From Anaeromusa acidaminophila DSM 3853 (GTDB lineage Bacteria > Bacillota > Negativicutes > Anaeromusales > Anaeromusaceae), in assembly GCF_000374545.1 (NCBI RefSeq), contig NZ_KB894586.1, positions 62,001-126,000 of the forward strand: a stretch of DNA of 64,000 bases, read 5' to 3'. Of this stretch, positions 52,724 to 60,926 are shown in pieces. The notes under the pieces are model-generated. The model did no database searches. It was not told where the DNA came from and saw nothing but the letters and a program-made list of their open reading frames with translations. The translations under genes and the position numbers were made by a program. Each line of letters begins with the position of its first letter. Position 1 is the first letter of the stretch.

Positions 52724-53107
52724 ATGAAACAAGTTGTATTTACTTCACAAGCCCCCGCGGCGATTGGACCCTACTCTCAGGCAATTCGCGCAGGAGAATG
52801 GCTTTTCTTATCTGGACAGATTCCTGTGGACCCGGCAACCGGCGAAGTTGCAGGCACTGATGTGCGCACGCAGGCTCGCCAAGTTTTGAAGAATATACAA
52901 GCTGTTTTGGCGGAGGCAGGCACTACGGTACAGGCGGTTGTCAAGACGACGGTATTTTTAAAGGACCTTCAGGACTTTCAAGCTTTTAATGAGGAGTATG
53001 CTAAAGTATTTGCCAGCGAAGCTCCTGCGCGGTCCTGCGTAGAAGTGGCGCGATTGCCGAAAGACGTGCTGGTAGAAATTGAAGCGGTTGTTATTATTAA
53101 GCCATGA
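52724..53107 (+). CDS. ridA: 2-iminobutanoate/2-iminopropanoate deaminase RidA
   Basis: A 127-residue trimeric enzyme that hydrolyses reactive imines released by PLP enzymes. Seen: PAAIGPYSQAIRAG, FLSGQIPVDPATGEV, the Arg in APARSCVEVARLPKDVLVEIEAV. It overlaps the threonine deaminase gene by four bases (ATGA). This coupling makes direct sense: IlvA releases 2-aminoacrylate and 2-aminocrotonate, and RidA clears them. ATG 52724 follows AAAGGCGG. Confidence 0.95.
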   Translation: MKQVVFTSQAPAAIGPYSQAIRAGEWLFLSGQIPVDPATGEVAGTDVRTQARQVLKNIQAVLAEAGTTVQAVVKTTVFLKDLQDFQAFNEEYAKVFASEAPARSCVEVARLPKDVLVEIEAVVIIKP

Positions 53108-54336
53108 GCGGAGAAATTCAAAAAATGAAGCCGGAATTGACGCTTCCGGAAGTTTATACGGCGGCTAGACGCCTTAAAGGCGTCATTCACCGAACTTTAT
53201 TGGATCATAGCCATACTTTCAGTTCCATCACAGGTTGTGAAACCTATTTGAAGCTGGAAAATCTCCAGAAAACAGGCTCCTTTAAGATCCGGGGCGCTTA
53301 TAATAAAATTCAGACTCTCACGCCGGAGGAGCGAGCCTGCGGTGTAATTGCGGCGTCTGCTGGCAATCATGCGCAAGGGGTGGCCTATGCGGCGGCGCAG
53401 GCTGGCATTCCGTCTGTCATTGTTATGCCGGAGCATGCGCCTTTGGCGAAAGTGGTAGCTACTAAAGGCTATGGTGCAGAAGTTGTCTTGGCTGGAGCAA
53501 CTTATGACGAATCTTATGAACATGCCTGCCGCCTGCAGCGCGAGCGGGGGCTGGTCTTTGTACATGCCTTCAATGACCCCTATGTCATGGCGGGACAAGG
53601 TACGATCGGTTTGGAAATTCTGGAAGATTTGCAGGATCTCGAGGCCATTGTGGTGCCTGTGGGCGGCGGCGGTCTGATTGCCGGCATCGCTCTGGCGGTT
53701 AAACAAGTGGCGCCTCATGTTAAAGTGTATGGCGTCCAAGCTGCAGGAGCGCCGGCTATGCATTTATCGAAAAAAGCCGGCTGCTATCAGACTACAGAAT
53801 GCGCTGTAACGATTGCGGACGGCATTGCCGTGAAGCAGCCAGGCAATTTGACGTATGATATTGTCCAAAAGTACGTGGACGATGTAGTCGTAGTAGAAGA
53901 TGAAGAGATTGCAGAAACGATCTTATTGCTCTTGGAACGCTCCAAATTGATGGTAGAAGGCGCTGGCGCTACTTCGTTAGCCGCGCTGCTGTTCCAGAAA
54001 CTCTCCTGCAAAGGTAAAGTTGCCGCGGTTCTTTCGGGCGGCAATATTGACGTGAATTTCATTTCCCAGATTATCGAGCATGGTCTCGTCAAGTCGGGGC
54101 GGCGAGTGAAAATTCTGACCCGTATTGCGGATCGTCCCGGAGAACTAAGTCGTTTGCTGGACCGCATTGCGCAGCTCCACGGCAATGTTATGCAGGTCTT
54201 TCATGACCGCGCTGAGCGCTGCCTGCCGTTAGGACAGGCGGTGGTGGAAATCAGTCTGGAGACGCGGGATGAGGCTCATTGCCAAAGTATTTTGGAAGAG
54301 TTGACAGCACGGGGTTATGCGGTAGAGCGGGATTAA
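53104..54336 (+). CDS. ilvA: Threonine ammonia-lyase
   Basis: A 410-residue PLP enzyme that deaminates threonine to 2-oxobutanoate. Lys61 in TGSFKIRGAYNK binds PLP; the phosphate loop is VGGGGLIAG. The C-terminal 80 residues form an ACT domain (ILTRIADRPGELSRLLDRIA). The length and single ACT domain put it in the medium TdcB-like class often used for catabolism or isoleucine synthesis. Coupled to ridA. Confidence 0.94.
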   Translation: MSGEIQKMKPELTLPEVYTAARRLKGVIHRTLLDHSHTFSSITGCETYLKLENLQKTGSFKIRGAYNKIQTLTPEERACGVIAASAGNHAQGVAYAAAQAGIPSVIVMPEHAPLAKVVATKGYGAEVVLAGATYDESYEHACRLQRERGLVFVHAFNDPYVMAGQGTIGLEILEDLQDLEAIVVPVGGGGLIAGIALAVKQVAPHVKVYGVQAAGAPAMHLSKKAGCYQTTECAVTIADGIAVKQPGNLTYDIVQKYVDDVVVVEDEEIAETILLLLERSKLMVEGAGATSLAALLFQKLSCKGKVAAVLSGGNIDVNFISQIIEHGLVKSGRRVKILTRIADRPGELSRLLDRIAQLHGNVMQVFHDRAERCLPLGQAVVEISLETRDEAHCQSILEELTARGYAVERD

Positions 54337-54382
54337 AAAAAGCCGGCAAGTACTCGTTAAAAGAGAGCTTGCCGGCTTTTTA
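54337..54382 (+). terminator. Intrinsic terminator after ilvA
   Basis: AAAGCCGGCAAG/CTTGCCGGCTTT with a 17-nt loop and a short T run. Its right arm is followed at once by the ribosome site of the epimerase gene. Confidence 0.85.
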
Positions 54383-54396
54383 AGGAGGATATAAAA

Positions 54397-55485
54397 TTGA
54401 AAATTCAACAGATTCGCTTGGGGAAAGTGCGTATTCCTTTAAAAAAGCCTTTTAAAACCGCCCTGCGAGAAGTTTTTTTTGCCGAGGATATTATTGTGCA
54501 GGTCGTGGCGGATACTGGCGAAGTTGGCTTTGGCAATGCCCCGCCTACGCTGGTAATCACTGGCGACGGCCAGCAGTCGGTTGCGGCGGCGATACGAGAG
54601 GTATTAGCTCCTAAGCTGGTGGGGATGGATGTGGACAATCTTGAAGGAATTATGACGACCATTCAAGGGGCGCTGCATCAAAATTATTCGGCGAAAGCCG
54701 CTATGGATATTGCAATCCATGATTTGTTTTGCAAACGCTATGGCATGCCGTTGCATCGCTTTCTGGGCGGTTATCGTCAAAGTCTGCAGACGGACCTGAC
54801 TATCAGCGTTAATGCGCCGGAAGAAATGGTGGAAGACTCTTTGGCTGCTGTCGCGGCAGGATACCGGGAACTGAAAATCAAGGTAGGCACCGATGCGGCC
54901 TTGGATTTGAAGCGCGTCCAAGCCATCCGCCAGGCCGTAGGGAATGAGATTCGCCTGCGTTTAGATGCAAATCAAGGGTGGAAAGCGAAAGAAGCGGTGC
55001 GAACCATTCGGAGTTTTGAAGATAAAGGGCTTGATATTGAACTAATCGAACAGCCGGTGGCGGCGCATGACTTTGCTGGACTCAAATATGTTACTGAGAA
55101 TGTGGAAACTAATATTATGGCGGATGAAGCGGCTTTTGGTCCGGTAGAGGTGTTTCAGCTCTTGTCTATGCGAGCATGCGATCTGATCAGCATTAAGCTG
55201 ATGAAAGCCGGCGGTATTTATAATGCCGTAAAAATTCTTAATTTAGCCGAAACCATGGGCGTAGAGTGCATGATGAGCTGCATGCTGGAAAGCAATGTAG
55301 GCATTACTGCTGCGGCCAGCCTGGCTGCTGCCAGAAAGAACATTACTAGAGCCGATTTGGATGCGGCGGTGCTGCTGGCGGAAGAACCGGTAGCGGGCGG
55401 CGTTTCTTACGCCGGCAATCAAATTCTGCTCTCAGAAGTACCCGGACTGGGTATCACGGAAGTAGTTGGCTGGGAAGAGATTTAA
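54397..55485 (+). CDS. L-Ala-D/L-Glu epimerase (dipeptide epimerase)
   Basis: A 362-residue enolase-superfamily enzyme. All catalytic positions match the Bacillus epimerase pattern: Lys160 and Lys162 (ELKIKVG), Asp190 (RLDANQGW), Glu218 (LIEQP), Asp243 (MADEA) and Lys267 (SIKLMKAGG). It would epimerise dipeptides such as L-Ala-D-Glu released from peptidoglycan, allowing their recycling. Start is TTG 54397, 7-8 bases after AAGGAGG. Other dipeptide specificities are possible within the subgroup. Confidence 0.9.
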   Translation: MKIQQIRLGKVRIPLKKPFKTALREVFFAEDIIVQVVADTGEVGFGNAPPTLVITGDGQQSVAAAIREVLAPKLVGMDVDNLEGIMTTIQGALHQNYSAKAAMDIAIHDLFCKRYGMPLHRFLGGYRQSLQTDLTISVNAPEEMVEDSLAAVAAGYRELKIKVGTDAALDLKRVQAIRQAVGNEIRLRLDANQGWKAKEAVRTIRSFEDKGLDIELIEQPVAAHDFAGLKYVTENVETNIMADEAAFGPVEVFQLLSMRACDLISIKLMKAGGIYNAVKILNLAETMGVECMMSCMLESNVGITAAASLAAARKNITRADLDAAVLLAEEPVAGGVSYAGNQILLSEVPGLGITEVVGWEEI

Positions 55486-55521
55486 AAAAGGAACCGCTGC
55501 AGGAGGCAGCGGTTCCTTTTT
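55486..55521. terminator. Bidirectional terminator
   Basis: AAAAGGAACCGCTGC/GCAGCGGTTCCTTTT around AGGAG, with T and A runs outside. It closes the epimerase gene and the convergent DUF3298 gene. Confidence 0.93.
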
Positions 55522-56212
55522 AATTGTCCAAAGCCAGTTCGGGCACCAATATGTCCTTGAGGGCGTCAAAGGGGACGACAAAACGCAGGATGCCATCGCT
55601 GGCAGGACTAATTTCACAAGGTTCGTAGTAAAGCACAAGCCCTTCGGGGGTCAAGTAGAAAGCCTTTTGATTGGTTATTCCTCGGAAGTCCCAGTGAGAG
55701 CCGCTGCGGCGGTTAATGTCGTCCCGAATCCATTGCTCGAGGCGGTCGCGATAGGCGGCTTGGGGAATAAATAAATCCTTTAATTCTAGAACCTGCCCTT
55801 TTTGATAACGCAAGGTCATAGTATGAAATTTAACCAAATCAGGAGAAGCGTCAAAAATTGCGTAGCTTTTTTGGGTGAGGCTAAGTACGTCTGCGCCATT
55901 ATAGGCTACATAGTATTCCGAGAAAAAATGGTTGCGCTGGTTGTATTCCAAAGGAAGCTGGCCGTCTGCGGTCATACGGTGGATTTCCAACTGATATTTT
56001 TCCCAGTCTTTTTGCACTTCTAGCAGCAGCAATTGGTTGATTTGAAATTCCAGCTTAGGCCGCTGGGTTCGCTGCAGCTGCGGGATGAAGGCGCTGCCTT
56101 TTGGGGTTTCGGCAAACGCTTGAGGGACAACTTGAAAGAAAGCGTCGGCCTTGGCTGTAGGAAATACGCTTAGACAGGCAAGCAGTAAAAACGCAAAGCA
56201 GGCTTGTTTCAT
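55520..56212 (-). CDS. Exported DUF3298/DUF4163 protein (RsiV-like)
   Basis: A 230-residue protein with a signal peptide (about 1-22, FAFLLLACLSVFPTAKA). The C-terminal half has the DUF3298 pattern (LELKDLFIPQAAYRDRLEQWI, FYLTPEGLVLYYEPCEISPASDG, VPFDAL), as in the outer part of anti-sigma RsiV and of PdaC. It has no catalytic deacetylase domain and no cytoplasmic part. Its role is likely extracellular binding; the ligand is unknown. A start at ATG 56212 has AGGAGGT-like sequence upstream. Confidence 0.85.
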   Translation of the reverse strand: MKQACFAFLLLACLSVFPTAKADAFFQVVPQAFAETPKGSAFIPQLQRTQRPKLEFQINQLLLLEVQKDWEKYQLEIHRMTADGQLPLEYNQRNHFFSEYYVAYNGADVLSLTQKSYAIFDASPDLVKFHTMTLRYQKGQVLELKDLFIPQAAYRDRLEQWIRDDINRRSGSHWDFRGITNQKAFYLTPEGLVLYYEPCEISPASDGILRFVVPFDALKDILVPELALDN

Positions 56213-56356
56213 CAGAGGACCTCCTTTGAAGTCAGTTCTTGTAGGAGTAATTCGCTGTCTAGATGCTAAAACCTTCTGGGCGTGAGGAGCAAAGAGAAAG
56301 CAAAAAGGAGAGGGAATTTTTCAAGAGCATTATGAAGACAAATGGATCAGAATCAA

Positions 56357-56412
56357 AAAATCAAAGCCTTCTCGGACGGCATTGCGCATGTCCAAGAAGG
56401 CTTTGATTCATG
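56357..56412 (-). terminator. Intrinsic terminator after the class III aminotransferase (minus strand)
   Basis: On the minus strand AATCAAAGCCTTCTTGGAC pairs with GTCCGAGAAGGCTTTGATT around an 11-12-nt loop, followed by TTTTGATT. Confidence 0.92.
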
Positions 56413-56423
56413 TTATAAAGGTC

Positions 56424-57716
56424 TTAGCGGCAGATCTTTGTAAGAGAGTCGTCCAGGGCGTCAAGGAGCCGGGCGAGGTCGCTTTCCTCAATAACCAGAG
56501 GAGGCTGGAAGGCCAGTACATTACGGCCCGGGCCATTTTTGCCGATCAAGAAGCCTTTGTTTTTGAGGTCTTCTAAAATAGCATCTACCCAGTCGCTGGC
56601 GGCAGAGCCGTCTGGTAGGACAATTTCTGCGCCGAGCATTAAGCCTAGGCCGCGTACGTCGCCGATAGCTGGATGGCGCTGTTGCAGTTCCTGCAGTCCT
56701 TTTTTTAGGTAAGCCCCAAGTTTGGCGGCGCGTTCGGGCAGATTATGCTCCTTGAGATAGCGTAAAGTAGCCAAGGAGGCGGTGGCGGTCACTGGGTTGC
56801 CGCCCAGTGTAGAGGCACCGGGGCGGGTGTAGCTGTCGGCGACAGCAGCGGTAGCAGTGAACGCTCCCACCGGGGTACCGTTGCCGAGGGCTTTAGCCAT
56901 GGTCATGATATCCGGGGTAATGCCATAGTGCTCGCAGGCAAACCATTTGCCGGTACGGCCAAAGCCGGTCTGTACTTCATCAATGACCAGAAGAATGCCG
57001 TAATGATCCAGGATTTCCTTAACGCGCTGGAAATAACCGGCAGGCGGCGTGATGATGCCGCCGTTGCCCTGGATGGGTTCGGCAAAAAAAGCGGCGACTT
57101 GTCCGGAGGTAGAAAACTTGATAACATTTTCTATTTCGTCGGCGCAGGCCAGATTGCATTCCGGATGGCGCTTGCCCAGAGGACAGCGATAGCAATACGC
57201 GTTAGGCGCAAAGTGGATGCCGCCTACAGGAGCCGGATCGGTGCGCCACATGCCGATGCCTGTGAGACTCATAGTCAGTTTCGTGCGTCCATGCAGGCCT
57301 TGCCGCAGCGCGATGAATTCATGGCGGTTTGTATGTAAGGTTGCCAGCAAAGCGGCGCCTTCATTGGCTTCGGTGCCGGAGGAGCAAAAGAATGTTTTTT
57401 GCAGTTCCCCAGGCGTTACTTGCGCTAAGGATTCTGCTAAATTGACAATGGGCTCGGTAAGATAAATAGTGCAGGTATGTTGGAGCGTTTCCACCTGCTT
57501 GCAGATTTCTTTGGTGATTTCCGGATTGCAGTGGCCGCAGTTAACGACAGACACTCCGGCAAAACAGTCCAAATACTCTTTGCCGTTCTGGTCGTAAAGA
57601 TGCTGCATACTGCCGCGTACCAGCTGCATGGGCTCCTGGAAAAAATGGTAGACACAGGGAATCATATATTCTTTCTTTTTGCGAAGAATTTCCTCTGGAC
57701 CGATAAACTGACTCAT
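56424..57716 (-). CDS. Class III PLP aminotransferase (AGXT2-like)
   Basis: A 430-residue class III aminotransferase. Seen: CFAGVSVVNCGHCNPEI, FFCSSGTEANEGAALL, the cofactor Asp in LVIDEVQTGFGRTG and the PLP Lys in MTMAKALGNG (near 274). The inserted YCYRCPLGKRHPECNLACA cysteine block is usual for the alanine-glyoxylate/aspartate aminotransferase-family branch. Amino donor and acceptor cannot be fixed from sequence; alanine-glyoxylate or omega-amino acid transamination are candidates. AAAGGTGG precedes the ATG. A 242-base structured leader lies upstream. Confidence 0.88.
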   Translation of the reverse strand: MSQFIGPEEILRKKKEYMIPCVYHFFQEPMQLVRGSMQHLYDQNGKEYLDCFAGVSVVNCGHCNPEITKEICKQVETLQHTCTIYLTEPIVNLAESLAQVTPGELQKTFFCSSGTEANEGAALLATLHTNRHEFIALRQGLHGRTKLTMSLTGIGMWRTDPAPVGGIHFAPNAYCYRCPLGKRHPECNLACADEIENVIKFSTSGQVAAFFAEPIQGNGGIITPPAGYFQRVKEILDHYGILLVIDEVQTGFGRTGKWFACEHYGITPDIMTMAKALGNGTPVGAFTATAAVADSYTRPGASTLGGNPVTATASLATLRYLKEHNLPERAAKLGAYLKKGLQELQQRHPAIGDVRGLGLMLGAEIVLPDGSAASDWVDAILEDLKNKGFLIGKNGPGRNVLAFQPPLVIEESDLARLLDALDDSLTKICR

Positions 57717-57958
57717 AAAACAACCACCTTTCTTTTAAGGAAATACTGCTTTATTCGCAGCTCACGCTAAAAAGGTCTTGATTCGGCGCTCTCATGAAAG
57801 CAGTGGGTTTATGTACGGCAGCCGACCCGTAAACGGGCCGGCTCCTTTGGTTATGATAAGCAAAGTAAGCATTTGCTTTTTTATATATCTTTCACAACCC
57901 TCATTCGTGCCCTCCGAGTACTCCCTTTACTCTTGTTTAAAGACTGGTTTCTCTGACT
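57717..57958. promoter_or_regulatory. Hairpin-rich region upstream of the aminotransferase
   Basis: No gene. A 10-bp hairpin AGCCGACCCG/CGGGCCGGCT (57820-57843, one mismatch as G-T), a CTGC/GCAG hairpin near the start codon on the minus strand, and AAGCAAA/TTTGCTT (57859-57877) followed on the plus strand by TTTTTTATAT. The last looks like an intrinsic terminator for plus-strand RNA, although no plus gene is present. No known riboswitch was recognised. Confidence 0.4.
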
Positions 57959-59890
57959 TTAACGAGAAATACGGTAACGGAAAGCGCCAATGCCCAAGGG
58001 GCGTGGGCTGGCTTCGCTTAAGGCGGTTAAAGCGTCAGCAGAGAACGCATACGCTTCTTTTTTTGCAGCCAGTTCGTCAAGTTCTTTGCGGTAAGCTTTG
58101 GTGATTTTCCCCACCAAAGCTGGAGCGTAATGCTGGCCTTCAATACGATAGCTGCCGACAGAGGTCAACGCGGATAGGAAGGGCAGCAGGCAAAGATCTT
58201 TAGCGAAGAGAACATGATTGCGCTCATACTGATCGATGGCAATGGGGTGAATCTGCCCGGCGGTGTCCAGCAGTCCGTAGGAACGGTCAGCGTTCGCTTT
58301 TTCCAAGCCAAGGATAGCTTCCGGCAAATGGTGGTCCATGATCATGGCTTCTAACGGTCCGTGGACAATCATTTCCAGCGGCAAGGGGGTGTGTTGGCAA
58401 AGATCCCAAATCTGTTCGCAGGTTGCTTCTGCGGAGACGGTTCCTTGGCGTAGGCCGTTGTCTTGCAGCCACTTGGCGGTAACGCCGTTAAACAGATTCA
58501 AAGAAAGATCGCCATAGATCGGCAAGACGGCATGTTCCTTTGCTAGACGAAGCATGCCGATGCTGCTGACCATCAGGCCGTCAAGGCCCAACCCAGCGGC
58601 ATGTTTGAACAAATGAGACCATTCGCTGCACTCTCGTTCCAAGGTAATACGGGGGGCTGCAACAACCACTTTAGCGTTTGCCGCATGCGCTTCTTGGGCC
58701 AGGGCTTTTAAATTTTCTTTCGTCCAAGGACGGTGGGGCAGAAAGCTTTCGCCGCCTACATACAAGGTATTGGCGCCGTTTTCCAAAGCTTCTGCCGCAG
58801 CGGCGCGGTCCGCTACGCGTACGGACAACTTTGGATTATGAGGGAAATCGGCGGCGTTTGGCTGCTTCGGCAAAGCGATTGGCGTATCGAGACCGGGCTC
58901 TACAACGGCTTGACTGAAAAACCGCGGCTCTCGTTCGCCTGTGTAGCCGATGGCGGCGGCGCCGGGATTGCCGAAGGAATAGCAGGTGGAAAGATCGCGG
59001 GAACGGTTTTCCTGCATCTCCTGCCACTCTTTTTCGGTTAAGTAATAGCCGGTGGGATCGTCAAAATAACGATCAATGGCGCTGCTGTAGAGTCGGACAA
59101 TGTTGCTCACAAAGTCGGCGGTGCGCATGCGTCCTTCGATCTTAAAGGAGCATACGCCGGCTTGAATGAGTTCCGGCAGGTGATTATACAGGCACATGTC
59201 TTTTAAAGCCAGCTTGTAGGGTCCCTGCTCGCCGGACTCCAAGACGTCGCCGGTTTTGGCGTCAACCAACTGATACGGCCAGCGGCAGGGCTTGAGGCAG
59301 CGGCCGCGGTTGGAACTTTGTCCGAAGAGTACGCCGGAGTGAATGCATTGACCGCTTTGGGCGATGCACATGTCGCCGTGAATGAAGTACTCAATTTCAA
59401 TGCCTGTGCGTTCTTTAAGAAGACGCAGCTGATCCAGCGTCATTTCCCGGTTGGTAACAACGCGGGTCAGGCCGTAAGCTTGCAATTGCCGCACGGCATG
59501 CTCGTTATGGGTGTTCATCATGACCGAGGCATGCAAGGGAACCGTAAAGCCGGTTTCCTTGGCCAACTGCAGAATGGACAGGTCCTGTACGATCAGGGCG
59601 TCAGGCTGCAGCTTTTGCAATAGTTCCAAGTATTGGCGCATGCCTGGCATTTCCCGGTCACTGATCAAATTGTTTACGGTTACATACAGCTTGACATTGC
59701 GTTCGTGGGCGTAGGCAATGGCTCGAGCCAGTTTTTCATCATCGAAATTGGTGTCAGTGCGGTGCATACGCATATTAAAGCGTTTGCCTCCGAGATATAC
59801 AGCATCCGCACCGGCGCCGATGGCGGCTTCCAGTACATCCCAGTTGCCGACAGGGGCAAGAATTTCCACGCTTTGACGAGTCAGTTCCAT
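57959..59890 (-). CDS. Peptidase U32 family protein
   Basis: A 643-residue U32-family protein, close in length to E. coli RlhA (YdcP), which hydroxylates C2501 of 23S rRNA. The N-terminal half has the family core LAPVGNWDVLEAAIGAGADAVY and the four cysteines 175, 182, 198 and 202 in CIAQSGQC ... CLKPC, likely Fe-S or metal ligands. The C-terminal half repeats a barrel-like region. Protease activity of U32 members is doubtful; RNA hydroxylation or tRNA modification is more likely. ATG 59890 has GGAGAG 8 bases upstream; TTG and ATG codons before it lack a site. Confidence 0.88.
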   Translation of the reverse strand: MELTRQSVEILAPVGNWDVLEAAIGAGADAVYLGGKRFNMRMHRTDTNFDDEKLARAIAYAHERNVKLYVTVNNLISDREMPGMRQYLELLQKLQPDALIVQDLSILQLAKETGFTVPLHASVMMNTHNEHAVRQLQAYGLTRVVTNREMTLDQLRLLKERTGIEIEYFIHGDMCIAQSGQCIHSGVLFGQSSNRGRCLKPCRWPYQLVDAKTGDVLESGEQGPYKLALKDMCLYNHLPELIQAGVCSFKIEGRMRTADFVSNIVRLYSSAIDRYFDDPTGYYLTEKEWQEMQENRSRDLSTCYSFGNPGAAAIGYTGEREPRFFSQAVVEPGLDTPIALPKQPNAADFPHNPKLSVRVADRAAAAEALENGANTLYVGGESFLPHRPWTKENLKALAQEAHAANAKVVVAAPRITLERECSEWSHLFKHAAGLGLDGLMVSSIGMLRLAKEHAVLPIYGDLSLNLFNGVTAKWLQDNGLRQGTVSAEATCEQIWDLCQHTPLPLEMIVHGPLEAMIMDHHLPEAILGLEKANADRSYGLLDTAGQIHPIAIDQYERNHVLFAKDLCLLPFLSALTSVGSYRIEGQHYAPALVGKITKAYRKELDELAAKKEAYAFSADALTALSEASPRPLGIGAFRYRISR

Positions 59891-59941
59891 TTTTTTCATC
59901 TCTCCATATCTTTCAACAATCTCACTCAAAGGAGGCTGGCT

Positions 59942-60814
59942 TTATTCAAAAATCTCCCGCGCTTCTGCCTGCAGGTCGGCTGCGAGCTCCAAGCCGAGAT
60001 TCATGGCGGCAAAGGAATTTAGCAAAATATGAGGTTCTTTTACGATGTCTACCGCAATGCTGCCGGCCGGGGTTCCGTTAAGAATGGCAGCGGCTTTGGC
60101 AGCGCAGGCTTTGCCTAATTGGCGGTGGTCCGCAACAAGCGCGCCTAAAGCGCCGGCAGGGACGTTGGGAGCATGGGAAGCAACAATCGGCAAGGATAAC
60201 GCATCTGTATAGTAGACAATGGAGGCGAAATTATCCTCAAGGGCCTTGCCGATGGGCAAAAAGACCGCGTCCAAACCTTCCGGCAGCAGCTGCGGCAAGG
60301 AAGAGATATCTTCGGCTTTTTCCAGGGGAATTTCTACGCAACACAGGCCTGCAGCGGACGCCGCCTGGCGGAAATGCTTCATTTCTAATTGGGCGTTGGT
60401 ATCCTGGGTGTGAAATAAAATACCCAAGCGAGACAGGTTGGGCAGCAAACGGCGCAAAAAAGTAATTTTTTCTGCAGCGGAAACCATACCGGAAACACCG
60501 GTGGCGTTGCCGCCTGGTTGCTCGAGAGAGGCGGCTAGGCCAGCGCCGACCGGATCAAATACAGGCGTGTAGACGACAGGTATAGCCGCAGGCAATGCGA
60601 TCGCCGCCAAGGCGGACGGAGTGGTGCAGGCGAAGATTAAGCTTACATCGGCTGCCGCCAGTTCCGCCGCTAACTGCGGCAGCCGGGAGGGCTGGCCGTC
60701 AGCATTGCGATAAATAAATTCCGCCTTTACGTTCAAGGCCTGGAGTCCTTCTTGAAAGCCTTCTACGGCATCATCAAGCATCTGGGTTAGTTGTAAAATT
60801 CCAATACGGATCAT
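59942..60814 (-). CDS. ABC substrate-binding family protein without signal peptide
   Basis: A 290-residue protein of the PF04392 (ABC_sub_bind) family: GILQLTQMLDDAVEGFQEGL, LIFACTTPSALAA, VVYTPVFDPVGAGLAAS, LGALVADHRQLG. Normal members are exported lipoproteins with an adjacent permease and ATPase. This one starts directly in the domain without signal peptide or lipobox, and no transporter genes are nearby, so it is probably cytoplasmic. GAGGTGG lies 3-4 bases before ATG 60814; ATG 60832 in the same frame overlaps it and adds no signal peptide. It is 51 bases ahead of the U32 gene, likely the same transcript. Confidence 0.82.
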   Translation of the reverse strand: MIRIGILQLTQMLDDAVEGFQEGLQALNVKAEFIYRNADGQPSRLPQLAAELAAADVSLIFACTTPSALAAIALPAAIPVVYTPVFDPVGAGLAASLEQPGGNATGVSGMVSAAEKITFLRRLLPNLSRLGILFHTQDTNAQLEMKHFRQAASAAGLCCVEIPLEKAEDISSLPQLLPEGLDAVFLPIGKALEDNFASIVYYTDALSLPIVASHAPNVPAGALGALVADHRQLGKACAAKAAAILNGTPAGSIAVDIVKEPHILLNSFAAMNLGLELAADLQAEAREIFE

Positions 60815-60845
60815 AATCCACCTCGTATTCATAGAAAAATAAGCG

Positions 60846-60864
60846 GCCTCCCTTTTGGGCAGGC
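60846..60864. other. Small hairpin upstream of the orphan binding-protein gene
   Basis: GCCTCCC/GGGCAGGC with a TTTT loop and one bulge, followed by TTTCTCTTT on plus and CGCTTATTTTTC on minus. It lies between a possible minus-strand promoter (TAATTATAAAG region, plus 60873-60885) and the start codon, so it may affect expression, or it may end read-through from copA. Confidence 0.4.
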
Positions 60865-60926
60865 TTTCTCTTTATAATTATGCTGCAGTCGGGATAAAAA
60901 AACAAGAGATGAATGAAGCTGGCGGG

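Noticed and set aside
57770-57800. Glycine riboswitch before the aminotransferase gene
   Set aside because: On the minus strand GAGAG and CGCCGAA occur next to each other but without the stem that should separate them, and there is no second aptamer or matching downstream core.
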